Source: Lathyrus oleraceus
Taxonomy: Eukaryota > Streptophyta > Magnoliopsida > Fabales > Fabaceae
Reading direction: 5' to 3'
Assembly: GCF_024323335.1 (NCBI RefSeq)
Contig: NC_066585.1
Coordinates: 184,406,294 to 184,470,293, forward strand
Length of the DNA stretch: 64,000 bases
Each line of letters begins with the position of its first letter. Within the stretch, counting starts at the first letter, position 1. Under the pieces are notes generated by a model. The model saw only the letters and a list, made by a program, of their open reading frames with translations. It did not search any database and was not told the origin of the DNA. The position numbers and the translations under genes were made by a program. Shown here piece by piece: positions 23,720-35,589 of this stretch.

Positions 23720-24960
23720 TCATTTCCATCAACCCTTTGATGAGGACATAACCTGACTTTTTCTTTCCGTTAACCCTTTGACGATGACAAACTTTTTTCC
23801 ATCAGCCCTCTGATGACGATATTTTACAACAATTACCTTTTCCGTCAACCCTTTAACGATGACAAATTCTTTTCCGTCAACCCTTTGATGAAGACAAATT
23901 CTTTTTCGTCAACCCTTTGCGATGACAAAATTACCTTTTCCATCAACCCTTTTATGATGACAAATTCTTTTCCGTCAACCTTTTGACGAAGAAAAATTAC
24001 CTTTCCGTCAACCCTTTGACGAAGACAAATTACCTTTCCGTCAACCCTTTGACGATGACAAATTATTTTCCGTCAACCCTTTGACGATGACAATTATCTT
24101 TCCGTCAACCCTTTGACCCGATGACAAATTCTTTTCCGTCAACCCTCTGACGATGACAAATTACCTTTCCGTCAACCCTTTGACAAAGACAATTTACCTT
24201 TCTGTCAACCCTTTGATGAAGACAAATTACCTTTCCGTCAACCCTTTAACGATGACAAACTTTTTTCCGTCAACCCTTTGACGAAGACAAATTACCTTTC
24301 CGTCAACCCTTTGATGATGACAAACTCTTTTCCGTCAACCCTTTGACGAAGACAAATTACCTTTCCGTCAACCCTTTGACGAAGACAAATCACCTTTCCG
24401 TCAACCCTTTGACGATGACAAATTCTTTTTCGTCAACCCTTTGACGATGACAGTTATCTTTTCCGTCAACCCTTTGACGAAGACAAATTACCTATCCGTC
24501 AACCCTTTGACGAAGACAAATTACCTTTCCATCAACCCTTTGACAAAGACAAATTACCTTTCTGTCAACCCTTTGACGAAGACAAATTTCCTTTCCGTCA
24601 ACCCTTTGACGATGACAAATTCTTTTCCGTCAACCCTTTGACGATGACAAATTACCTTTCCCTCAACCCTTTGACGAAGACAAATTACCTTTCCGTCAAC
24701 CCTTTGACGATGACAAACTCTTTTCCTTCAACTCTTTGACGAAGACAAATTACCTTTCCGTCAACCCTTTGACGATGACAAATTTTTTTCCATCAGCCCT
24801 CTGATGACGATATTTTGCAACAGTTTCTTTCCGTCAACCCTTTGACAAAGACAAATTACCTTTTTGTCAACCCTTTGACGAAGATAAATTACCTTTCCAT
24901 CAACCCTTTGATGACGACACCCTTTTCCATGAACCCTTTGATGATGATCTCTCATTGGAA
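23720..24960 (+). repeat. Tandem array of 31-33 bp hairpin units, element B 3' UTR
   Basis: About 37 copies of a unit with core CCGTCAACCCTTTGACG followed by A(T/A)GACAAATTACCTTT. The core folds as CGTCAA-CCC-TTGACG type hairpin. Variant units keep pairing: CATCAA with TTGATG (23727) and CATCAG with CTGATG (about 23800 and 24792). Units of 33 bp keep one frame open and so make repetitive peptides on both strands, which are not genes. Tandem repeats in this position are an established trait of Ogre-type 3' UTRs. Confidence 0.93.
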
Positions 24961-25290
24961 ACAAAAATCCCTACAAAAATCCAAATACCCAGTTGCAGTC
25001 CCACATGCATTGCATGCATCACTTCATGTATAATTGTTCCCGCCGAAACGGAAAGTCCCACTAAAGCCCAACCATACTTGGCACAATCCGTAGACCATGC
25101 ATTTGCATACCCCAGCAGCCTGAGCATACACCTACTTTCTACATACATCGACATTTTACATGCATAACATTGCATCATAACATACTCTTCATATTGAGGC
25201 AAGTATGTTTAGCGTAAGTTGGATTCAAGCCTTTCTCGAAAGTGCGAGGATCCCCGTGAACAACCCCAACAAGTTTCCCCAAAATATATC
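24961..25290 (+). other. Element B 3' UTR between arrays
   Basis: Non-coding. It has CATGCATTGCATGCATCA and GCCCAACCATACTTGGCA (CCAA/TTGG hairpin), which match the stretches bordering the array of element C (49185-49200 and 49985-50010). Confidence 0.6.
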
Positions 25291-25694
25291 CTTTTATTTG
25301 CCTTTTGCAAATACTGTTGGCCCTTTGTCAGTACCTCGCCTTTTGCGAGACCCCTCCGCTTTTTGCAAGGGAAAACCCTGTTTTGCCTTTTTGCAAGCGT
25401 CCTTGTTGCCTTTTGCACGAAAGAGTTTACCCTTATCAACTTTGCATGTTAAGCAAAAATGAGAGATTGGACGATTGACCTATTCTCTTATCGTTTGTCT
25501 TAAAACACCTGATGTAGGTTTGGCAAGTCCCAAGTGGTAGCCGTATTTCAAAAAATTCATCCCCGCCGTTGTTCCTGAGGGATATAATGAGTTTTTCGTG
25601 CCTACCGTAAATTTTCCTCTACCTTGTGTATGATAACCACCATATCTATTCACCTGCCTTTTGCAAGTACTCCTGTGCCTTTTGCACACTTTCA
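25291..25694 (+). repeat. Cluster of GCCTTTTGC hairpins, element B 3' UTR
   Basis: Repeated loop CTTTT flanked by changing but paired stems: TTTGC/GCAAA (25297-25311), CTCGC/GCGAG (25335-25349), TGC/GCA (25407-25417), GTGC/GCAC (25675-25687). Spacing is irregular. Confidence 0.7.
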
Positions 25695-26110
25695 AAAATC
25701 AAACCTTCCCAGTCGTTGCTAGGGATTGACACTTTCAAAAATCAAACCTTCCTAGTCGTTGCTTGGGATTTACATTTTCAAATTCAAACCTTTCCAGCCA
25801 TTGCTAGGGATTGACACTTTCAAAATTCAAATCTCCCAAACCGTTACTAGGGACTTACATCTTTAGATTTCAGAAATTCCAGCCATTGCTAGGAAGCGTC
25901 ACTAAACTAAAATCTCCCCAATCGTTGCTAGGGACTTATACCTTTAGATTTCAGGTATTCCAGCCATTGCTAGGAAGCGTCACTGAAATAAAATTTCCCC
26001 AACCGTTGCTAAGGATCTACACCTTTAGATTTCAGGTATTCCAGCCATTGCTAGGAAGCGTCACAAAACTAAAATATTCTCAGCCGTAGTTAGGGATTTT
26101 CACTATCTTT
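25695..26110 (+). repeat. Second tandem array (about 43-50 bp units), element B 3' UTR
   Basis: About nine units around AGTCGTTGCTAGGGATT / AGCCATTGCTAGGAAGC, alternating in two forms so that a higher-order unit of about 105 bp is formed (25840-26080). Open frames across it are repeat artefacts. Confidence 0.85.
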
Positions 26111-26501
26111 TACATAAGAAACTTATCCCCAACGAAGTCATATTCCCTCTTATCTTTCTTCTTGACCTTTTGTCATGAAGCTTTTCTCTTTGTTTTCCAG
26201 CAGAAGAGATACTTATGTTACACACCATAACATACATTACATATCATACACATCATGACATAACCATCATACAGCTAACCCATGTCCTCCCCACATAATA
26301 CCATAAACTATCCTCAACAGATGATTTCATATCAAATTTATTTTCCATCCCATGAACAACCTTCACAAATACCCATCACTTTATATCACATTCATTTCAT
26401 TCCCAGTAGGGTGAATTTTTGGATATTTTTATTTATTTAATCCTCTCTTACCTTGGATGTGTGGAAGTCGTTGCTATCTAAACATTAAGGTTCGAGAGAG
26501 T
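26111..26501 (+). other. End of element B 3' UTR
   Basis: AT-rich and CA-rich non-coding stretch leading to the PPT. No gene or repeat of note. Confidence 0.6.
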
Positions 26502-26515
26502 TAAATAGGGGCAGC
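26502..26515 (+). other. Polypurine tract of element B
   Basis: TAAATAGGGGCAGC directly before the 3' LTR. The same AAATAGGGGCA core is at the PPT of C (51213-51224) and E (35115-35126, minus strand). Confidence 0.85.
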
Positions 26516-29261
26516 TGTCATACCCCAAAATTCATCCTACCCTGATACAATTTTCATCTGATCCATGACCCTACTACACATGCATACATTCATTATTTCA
26601 AAAAAAAAATTGGGTAACCGGTTACCCTAATCAGGGTAATCGATTACCCAGACCAAAAACTGATTTTTTGGCCATTTTGGGATTGTGTAACCGATTACCC
26701 TAATCACGGTAACCGATTACACCTGCGCAGACAGCAGAAATAACTCTGTTTTTTACGCAGAGGACCTTTTCTTTCACCCACTTCAACCCCTTTGCTTCCC
26801 CTATAAATAGAGCAATATCCCCACTCATTTTTCATGCTTCCTAGCCCCAAAAAGTTCTGTCCAAGTTCCATTTTCTCTCCTCTCCAAACCTAAGTCAAAA
26901 CAAAAAATCTTTCTCACTTAGAAAAGTCACCCCACCAACTTTTCTTTGTCATCTTTCATATTTTTTTCAAAGCTTCTCACTCTCTAACACTCATAACTCA
27001 GCTCCTTCACTAAACTTCCACCATAAACACTTTCATCCCAAACCCATTGCTTTATATCCAAGCTCAACACCATTTTAACCTACCCTTTTTCAACATTTTT
27101 TGTGTAATGATTTTAGCTTAAACTTTGTTAATTTTTGGTTCTATTTTTTGTGTGTGTTGAAAATGGTTGTTTACCACCTTTTATCAAACTTTGTATTTTG
27201 TTTCATTTGATATTTATTGTTGACTTGTTTTCACATTTATTTGGTTGATGAGATCTATTATATCATGGCCATGGTTGTTTAGAGTTGATAAAACCTTCAA
27301 TGTTTCAAACCTATTAATGATTGATCAATAGATCCTTCATGATACTTTGAGGCATTGATAGGTTGCCTCTATTTCAACCATATTTGGGTCATTTGATACA
27401 TAGATGAAACCATTTTTTTACATTAACTTGTTATTCTATTTGCTTATTGTTATTCTACTAACCACTAACTACTAACTCCTAACATTTACATTATTGCACT
27501 TTACTTCCTTGCAATTTATTTTATTGTTCACTTTATTTCAAGTACTTTATGTTTATGTTTATGTTCCTTGTTATCTAACCATATCATTTACATTATACTA
27601 ATTTATTTACTCTCTTACTATCTTGCTAAATAAAAGAGGAGTAAAAAACAAAAATAAAGAGAACAAAGCATAATATTGATAGATGGACTTAGGGTTGCAT
27701 AACTTTCTTTGTTACAAATCTATTGTTAGTTGATTTTTCAATCATCTTCAATACTTTGCATCAATGATAAGATATCCCTTAATGTCTCATATTTTGAGTC
27801 TTTTTGACCTATGAAAAATAGTCCTCAAGATGTTCGTTGTGTACATATTACTAACCACTAATTATACTTCACTAACTTTTTTTATCATTAACCTTTGTTA
27901 TTGTGTTTTTTTGTTACCATTAACTTGTGGTTTATTTTATGTTATTTACATTCACTAACCATTATTATTGTGATATTGTCTTTCTTTATCTTGTGATTTA
28001 CTTTTATGTTGTTACCTTGTAATTTACATTCAAGTACTCATTATCATCATCATTGTACAAACTCATCATGCATGTTTATTTATTTCTTATTTATTTTATT
28101 GTTATCATACACTAAAAACAACAAAAACATGATAAAATGGTAAGACCAAAAATATTCACTCCACTCTTAATCAACTTGGACTTAGAGGATTTCATCTTAG
28201 GACCTTTGCTTGGAGGCCTTCCTTTACTCTTTGTGATACTTTGTAAACACTTGGATTTTCATCCGTAACTTACATGCATGTTGTAAGAATGGCATCATGG
28301 CACCACCATAGGGGGACATGTTTGTAAGACCATTATCCTTTGTTTAGCTTAGGTCACTTTTGCACACAAAAGGCTTTCTCTTGGGCTACCTTACAATGAG
28401 ACTCTTTAATTTCTTGTTGGTTACTTTGCATTCATGTTGCATAAGCCAAATTTCATGATTAAATAAAACAAACCCTTGATTCAACGTCAAATGGAATTTT
28501 TATAATCAAATTCAAAACACTTAATAATTACGATTATTATTGTGCTCCACGAGCCTTAAGTGGTGGAGAATGAGTGAGAATGGAGCATTCCTACCCTTAC
28601 TCTGATTATTTTGGACACAAGACGCTTGACTTGTTTTCTAGAATAATCACCTCCGCCCATAGACTTTAGTACAATATAATCACAAACATTCTTTCATAAA
28701 ACTCTTATTCAAGGTAAAAACAATACAACTCATCAAAGTCTTTTTTTGTGCCTTAGGGCATCATCCCGAAAACCCTTTTTTCAAAGGTAAAATCAACCAA
28801 CACATATATATTTTCTACTCCGAACTACGGAGCTCTGATTCCTCATCCCCGAATGAGTGATACGTAGGCACAAGGGCCACAATCCTTGGCGAGCACTATA
28901 ATAACAAAAACACCCCCTTCTTTTCACACATTCTTTTGAAAATAAAACAATAATAGATAAATCCCATGTATGTAAAACAACCCAAATGGTTCCCATGGAG
29001 TACCATGGACGTAAGGGGTGCTAATACCTTCCCCTTACGTAACCGACTTCCGAACCCAAATCTCGGTTGCGAGACTGATTCCTTATTCTCTTTTAGCGCT
29101 TCTCGTACGCGTCTCTTTTCTGAGGGTTTTATCGACTATTTCCCCTCTCCTCTCCGATAGAGGTAAACTAAATAAAATTCGGTGGCGACTCTTCTGACTT
29201 TGCCTCTCTTTGGCATTCTCTTTAGTCCCGGTTTCGTTATCGTGAAATCCCGGTAGCGACA
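26516..29261 (+). mobile_element. 3' LTR of element B
   Basis: Begins TGTCATACCCCAAAATTC and ends CGGTAGCGACA, followed by TSD GTTAC. It has TATAAATA at 26802-26809 and the four GTAACCGATTAC-like sites at 26612, 26635, 26685 and 26708, here more perfectly palindromic (GGGTAACCGGTTACCC). Terminal motif at 28821-28870. The LTRs differ by scattered substitutions and the 27200-27340 segment, so B is clearly older than C. Confidence 0.93.
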
Positions 29262-29611
29262 GTTACCTTTAGGTTTATTAACTAAACCAAAAGTCAACAT
29301 ACAATTGGAGTCGCCACCGCACTTTTATTTGTCCAAAGGAAAGGCTAAAAAGCAAACAAAAGCCGAGGTAAGAGGTTTTTCAAATCAAAAACTAATAAAA
29401 ATGTCAGAGATCTGGGTAAGGGGATTGGCTATGAAATGGGACGGTTTTACGCACCCAAAACATCCTTAGTACTCTAAGGGAACCCTTTTTGCAAATATGT
29501 GTTGTAGGTTGGTATTTGTGAAAATATTTGTACAAAAGATTTGGGGGATAAGAGAAGAATAGATTATATTTACAAATTTTGTTGTTTGAATGGATGAACC
29601 CATTGCCTGCG
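29262..29611 (-). mobile_element. Fragment of Ogre LTR 3' end (left end of D)
   Basis: Aligns with the solo LTR at about 16676-17025 (GGAGTCGCCACCGCAC, then TCAGAGATCTGGGTAAGGGG). Its outermost bases lie left of element B, at about 11889-11910. On its right it stops at the terminal motif and joins RT sequence. Confidence 0.8.
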
Positions 29612-29867
29612 TAGCAACTCAATCAACCCCTTCTTAACAGACTCTTCAAGGAGTGCCCCAATCTTCACTTCATGAATGCAGTCTTCAGACCCCAAGTTGA
29701 CTGTTTCCAGATTCTCAAGATATGGCTGAATGATCTTCTCCTCTTACTCAAGCAGACGGGTAATCTCATCATGAATCTTTTCAATATCATCTTCTTTTGC
29801 CTCAAATACATGGAACTCAAAGTTGGGAGATGGTGTTGGATCATTATGTTCAATGGGTTTGATTAAC
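29612..29867 (-). pseudogene. pol: D fragment, start of RT exon
   Basis: Only the N-terminal end of the RT exon is left, from the splice acceptor at 29868 to the junction. It is nearly identical to E (57065-57322), including a stop after the RLLE residues. The rest of RT, RNase H and integrase is deleted. Confidence 0.85.
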
Positions 29868-30129
29868 CTGCATAATGTTTTTGAGTATAAAAGAGATTTC
29901 AGAATTCAAACAAGGAAAATCTTTATGCAAATGAAAAATTGATTTTATTCTCTTTTTAGGGTTTTATGGTGATCACCAATTTTATCCAAGAAGCAAAAAG
30001 GAAAAATAATTTGAGAAAACAAACATTTAACATGCGATTATTGAATGAATATCATTGTATTAATCAATTATGCGAACAATGTCTTCACTTATCCTTTTGG
30101 CACATAAGAAGGGTTTTTAAACACATTAC
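29868..30129 (-). other. Putative Ogre intron, copy D
   Basis: Sense GTAATG donor at 30129 and TTATGCAG acceptor at 29868, 262 bp, the same as in E. Confidence 0.65.
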
Positions 30130-31037
30130 GTTGACTTATGGATAACTGTTGGAACATCAACAGCGACCCAATTATTGCAGATTCCTCCAGGTATGACAAA
30201 GTTGCCAAGGACTTCCTCTTCATCTTCTTCAACGATGGAAACAGCTTCCTGATCTTCAACGGTGTGGATGAAACCCCCACTTTGGAACAACCCAAGATCA
30301 TTGGAAACACCAAAAGAGTACCCTATGCCAGCCTGGGACTTGTTATCTTCCAACTTGATCATTTTCCCCAAACTAGTAGTTGCACCAGGCTCAATGGCCA
30401 ACTTCACATCATTATAAGAGACAAATGAAGAAAGTCCTTTCCTAGAAGGCTCAATAATAGACAAGGATCGGAACGGAGTTCCAACCTCATCCTCAACATC
30501 AATATAGGAGAAGGAAGATAAATGACTGACCAAGAGAGCCTCCTCTCCCCCTATCACCACCAACTTTTTGTTCTTCACAAACTTCAACTTTTGGTGCAGG
30601 GTGGATGTCACGGCGCCTGCCTCGTGAATCCATGGTTTACCAAGCAAGAAACTATAAGACAGATGAATATCCATGACCTGGAAATCACTAGGTCCAATCT
30701 TGATCAGGAGTACTAATTCACCAATCACAGTTTTGCGCGATCCATCGAAAGCTTTCACTACCACTCCACTCTGCCTCATGGGAGGCCCATGATATGAAAA
30801 TTTGGCAAGAGTAGATTTTGGCAATACATTGAGTGATGATCCTGTGTCCACCAACGCATTGGACAAGGCATCGTATTTACAATTCATAGATATATGTAAA
30901 GCAAAATTGTGGTCTTTTCCCTCCTCGGGAAGATCACCATCATAAAAGCTCAAGTTGTTGCAGACAGTTATATTTGCAACAATACTATCAAACTGCTCAA
31001 TTGTGACATCGTGATCCACATATGCCACGTCTAACAC
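30130..31037 (-). pseudogene. pol: D protease region, open frame of about 300 codons
   Basis: The longest intact coding piece in the window that matches a known family. LVDTGSSLNVLP (DTG active site) is near 30838-30860. It is followed by KPWIHEAGAVTSTLHQKLKF and an acidic C-terminal tail ending NNWVAVDVPTVIH before the intron donor. Relative to A, three residues are missing after SDFQ. The frame opens only after an in-frame stop at about 31038-31040 that separates it from the upstream linker; the same stop is in E. It is thus a surviving piece of a dead polyprotein. Confidence 0.88.
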
Positions 31038-31931
31038 CCTCTACAATGCTTCCCGGTGTGGCTCTGAATTCATCAACAAAGATAAGACATATATCTTTGA
31101 TGGAGTTTGTAGCAACTGATCCACAACATTATACTCACTCCTTTTGATGAGCCTCAACATCTCATCACCATCCTCTTTCAATATGCCAGACTGGCCTACC
31201 AGGATAGGAGCTTTATTGGATTTAACAACAACAGGGTCAACACCCTTCACAACAGGAACATACTGGTTCGAATAAGAAGTCCCCACGGGACCGGCAGGAC
31301 TGACAACATCTTTCTTCACAACGTCTTCGTGGGATTTCGGCTTAGCCGAGAAAACACGACCACTACGGGTCACTCCACTGACATCTGAAATGCTTACTAC
31401 AGAAGTTGAGGGCAACGACACCTCCTTTCCATCCTCCAGCATGACTGCATTATAACGGTAATGAACCGCTTTGTCTGATACATACGGGACAGGACCCGCT
31501 GGCTTGATCACAAGAGTTGGCATTAGTTTCTTCTTGTTGCCATCATACTTGATGACAACAGGATCAGGAATTTTAAACACATGAGTGATAACATCAAATT
31601 CATCCTCATTACGATTCTAAAGTATCTCAATGATCCCTTGATCTATCATCTCTTGGATGTCCTTTCTCACTTGACGACATCCTCTTTCATTGATAGTGCA
31701 CACTTGGCACCTATCATGATCATGCTCATAATGGTTGTGTTCACACAATAACCTATGCATATCTACCAAGGATTGCCTTATGTCATTCACATAAAGGACT
31801 TTGTACTTGCCAGGGCATCCCTGAACCATATTAACAGCTGCCTTCCCATGCTTGGGAAATGGGTTTTTCTTCACATTAGGGCCTACGTCCTCAAAGAACA
31901 GTATCCCACTCCTCATAAGGTCTTGCACCTT
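31038..31931 (-). pseudogene. D linker between Gag knuckle and PR
   Basis: Two readable pieces (31928-31617 and 31580-31041). It begins at VQDLMRSGILFFEDVG, the part of Gag just after the knuckle, so all of Gag upstream is missing. It contains the His/Cys-rich run around HYEHDHDRCQVCTI and the GPVPYVSDKAV block. Position 31931 is the junction with LTR sequence. Confidence 0.8.
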
Positions 31932-34900
31932 GGGCTAGTCCTAAATCATACAAAGATAAGAGGGGAAAGATAAACCCTTGGAGTTCCCTTTCTTGGAGTC
32001 ATAGAGATGACTCAAGATGCTCTTTTCCTTTGGACTTAGCACACAAACAAGGAATCACACAAATTGAACTCAAGCTCCTAGGATTTCCATTTGGCTTATC
32101 TCTTAACTTGGTTACTCATGACGATGGTCCTCTTTTCACAATCTCAATGTAGGATCCCTATCACACAAAAGCAAACATCAAAAAGTTCACAAAACACAAT
32201 AAGGGGAATGGACAAATAATAAGTTTGGAGGAGAAGTCCTTTGAAGTCAACTTTGAATTTTAGCATTCTAAAGGCATGAGGCCTAGTTGCTCTTCAAAAA
32301 ATTTAGCATTCTAAAGGCATGAGGCCTAGTTGCTCTTGAACTCCTTTTAGCATAGGTAAATCCTAATTCTAAGTCCTTTCTCCTTTTGCATTTGGTTCAC
32401 ACAAAACAAACACAAAGCAAACACAAGATAGCAATATATTTATATACAAATAATGAGCTCAAACGAGCAAAAGAAAAAATGACATAAGCATACAATATGT
32501 GTTCAAGTGAGCAAAGGGAAAATCAATATGAATAATGAGCAAGAAATAAATGACATTAAAAGTAAATGACAAGAAATTAAATGCTCAAATTAAAGTTAGT
32601 AATTAGTGGAGGTTACGTTAGTTTGTCATAAGACAATGTAGCGCTATGTTAAGCAGTCGTAAGTGGACTAATGTAGTAGTCACACCTATCTGAGGCCGGT
32701 CAATAAAAATATAGGCAAAGAAACATAAGTTAGAGATCATGACTAGTAAGCCAAGCTCCATAAACTTGCCATGCCAAAACAAAAGGGGAAAGGCCTTGTA
32801 TTGTCTTTAGGTTATTTGCTTGACCAAGAAGCAACCTATCTTGTACACAAAACAACTTACTTGATCATGGATCAAGTTGAATTTAGTTTGGATCAAAGAA
32901 GGTTAAAGCTCTCATTTGTCAAGACCAACCATAAGAACTTAACTCATTGGCCAATGATGGAAAGAATGGGATGAAGATGAAAGGGAATGGAAAAGAAGAC
33001 AAGTATCAAATCCAGTTGATCAAATGTGAATGAAATCATCATCAATCAACACCAAACAGAAAAGAAATGAAGATAACAAGTCAACAATATTTTTTTTGGA
33101 TTAAAATAAAATGCAAACAAAAAATAATCAAATAAGGTCTAACCTCAAATTCAATTCAAATCAACTTCAATAAGTCCAATTAAATTCTCATAGGTCTAAC
33201 ATGGTCAAACAAGCTTTGACTAATTTTCTCAACAATTTTTGAAATCAGAAAGCAATTAAAAACAATTAAAAACAATTTAAAATAGCACAAAATGGATTAA
33301 AATCTCAAATAAATCTCAAATTAAATAAGAAATTGATGAGACTATTTTTTATTGATTTATCATGATATATAAATGCTAGGAAAACATTTTTGGATTTTTC
33401 AAAAGTCAGAAAATATTTTAAAATGAATTAAAACTACTAAAAACCAAATAATTCACAAAAAATATTAAATGAAGTCACAAAAATAATTAAAAATTAAAAT
33501 ATGAAACTAGATTTTTCAAGAAATGTTTTGGAATTGGTCTCATATTTTTATGACTTCAAATAATTTTTTAATGAATTTTTGAAAATCAATTGAATTAACT
33601 GAAAATAAAAGAAAATAGAAATAATAGAAAAAACCACAGCCGCGTGATACAATTTATTAATTGGCGTGGCATGGATTAATGACTCAGATGTGAGTTCATT
33701 TGGAATGGATTTGGACGCGTACATGAAGTGGAATTAGCTTGCATACCAAGTTATAACATGGAATGCCAAAATGCACATAAATGAAGAGTTCTTCGAAACT
33801 CCCAAATGGTAAGTCCAAAAAAGTAATGTGAGTAATATTTGGAAAGCCCTTGAAATAAGGAACAAAAGTCATGTTGGGCAAAAACTCATTTGGAATTTTG
33901 AAATTAATGAAAACTGGTGGTGAAAATCCAAGTACAAAACATGTTTAAGTCACCTTTGAAATTTTTCACCAAAAGTAAGCCTAATCAAACCCCTCTGTTC
34001 TCATGATACAAGCTTCAAATGGAAAACTATTCAACATCAAAGTTGTAGATATTTTCAAGATAATCACTTTAGACTTAAAGTTTGCATCATTTGGATTTTC
34101 TATGACAAAGTTATGGGCATTTGAAGTTGGGTACTTTTTCAAATTCAATGAATTAGGTCCAAGATGACCTATAATGTCTTGTATTATCACATGTATTTAT
34201 TTTAGGATTATGAAATTTTGTCCAACATAAAATTTGAATTAGACATCTCAAGATTTCCATGCATTTGGTCTCACCTAAAAATCATAAAAATTAAGGAAGT
34301 TATGCCCTTGGTAAGTTGACCCAAAATTAGGGTTTCAGTCAAAATGACCTATAATGTTTTGAAATGAATGATGACCTTACAAGTTTCAAATGGATTTTTT
34401 TTGATGAACATGAAAGTTGTTCATATGGTTCTTTAGAACATTTTTGCTCTTGGGGTAATCTTCATTTGAAAAACATATCAAAAGTTATATCTCAATGGTG
34501 CTCAGCTTAGTCAGATGACTTGACTGGTCAACTTTTCAAGGCCAAACTTCCAATCTTGATGAATAAATGATTGAGGATCCTCAAATAGGCTCATATATGC
34601 ATAAAATGATTAAATAAATAACTTCCCTTGATTAAATTTGATCAGAGGTTGAGATTGCTTCATGGGCAAGGCACAATCAAAGCACAACTGAATTAGGGTT
34701 TCCTTGAGAAACAATCCTCAAGCCCTTTGGGTTATCTTGATCAAATTGGCAAATTGAGACACTTGGGAGACATATATGATGATTAGGAGCTTTGTGTACC
34801 ATTGTCATTCTTTTTCTCATCTTCATCTAGCCATTTCATTGGGCTTAGGAGCCTCCTAGGAGCATTGGGGCACATGATCACTTGAGCTTCAAAACAAAAA

Positions 34901-35112
34901 GAGTTAGTGACATATTTTTGTGCTTTTGGTTAGTAAGCAAAAATAAGAAAAGCGATAATATACAATACAAGCATGCTTGGTGGTCTCAAACCACTCACAC
35001 AAGTCCCAACCCTAAGGTTAAGGAGACAAACATGTTATGATCCTTGACGCAATGCACTTGTGCAATAACATGATGCCATGAGGGATCTTATGGTCAAAAT
35101 TAGGGTCTTACA
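31932..35112 (-). mobile_element. Middle Ogre LTR of compound D/E
   Basis: Starts in sense at 35112 (TGTAAGACCCTAATTTTG), right after the PPT of E, and ends at the junction with the D linker. It lacks the last 0.9 kb of the LTR found in the solo copy and has an internal deletion near 33670-33700 of about 0.85 kb relative to it, removing the TATA region. It serves as 3' LTR of E and 5' LTR of D. It carries the conserved block (32638-32707) and the doubled AGGCATGAGGCCTAGTTGCT unit (32270-32335). No gene seen. Confidence 0.87.
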
Positions 35113-35126
35113 GATGCCCCTATTTA
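35113..35126 (-). other. Polypurine tract of E
   Basis: Sense CCTTAAATAGGGGCATC just before the LTR start, the same core as in B and C. Confidence 0.85.
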
Positions 35127-35351
35127 AGGTCATTCTAGCCGGAGATATGAAGGTTAAAATCTTCGTCTCGACGAGATAAAACGGGCTTAAAAAATAACAA
35201 AGAGACGAATTTTGGTCCCTAAGAGACCTCATGTTGCAAATGTATGCATGCAAAATAAAATCTTCATGGTGAATAATTGCCACGAAGGAAAGAAATCAAG
35301 AGAAACTGAAGGTCCATAGGAGTAACACACTCACTAGGGAGACAAAGACTC

Positions 35352-35371
35352 GGGGGGGGGGGGGGGGGGGG
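35352..35371 (+). repeat. Homopolymer G20
   Basis: Twenty G in a row (C on the sense strand). The length may be unreliable. Confidence 0.95.
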
Positions 35372-35589
35372 AATAAGGTAAAAAGGCCTGAGTAGGTCAC
35401 GACTTGAAAACTTGTTGGGAGACACGAGGGGATTCCACGAAAATAAATATATGGAAAGACTTGAGCTGACGCAAAGATGCATGTATTAGGGAAAACGCCA
35501 ATACAGCAAAACTATCCACAAAGGACACATCAGATAAAAATCTGGGCTCAGACGAGGATGTCCACAAAGGACTAAGCTGAGGAAGAAAC

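Larger units (their letters stand above)
11911..29261 (+). mobile_element. Element B, non-autonomous Tat/Ogre-type retrotransposon with gag remnant
   Basis: Plus-strand element with TSD GTTAC at 11906-11910 and 29262-29266. Order: 5' LTR, PBS-like site, leader with duplicated stem-loop, mini-gag, conserved non-coding tract, double stem-loop, long 3' UTR with hairpin repeats, polypurine tract (PPT), 3' LTR. No protease, RT, RNase H or integrase remains. A solo Ogre LTR (16665-21622) interrupts it; without that insert B is about 12.4 kb. It must have moved with enzymes supplied in trans. Confidence 0.92.

Noticed and set aside
24441..24641. Repeated NPLTKTNYLSV peptide frame and its antisense counterpart
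   Set aside because: Caused by 33-bp units of the tandem array; not a protein.
23720..24960. Regular short repeats that could suggest a CRISPR array
   Set aside because: Plant retroelement context, contiguous units without unique spacers, and no cas genes.
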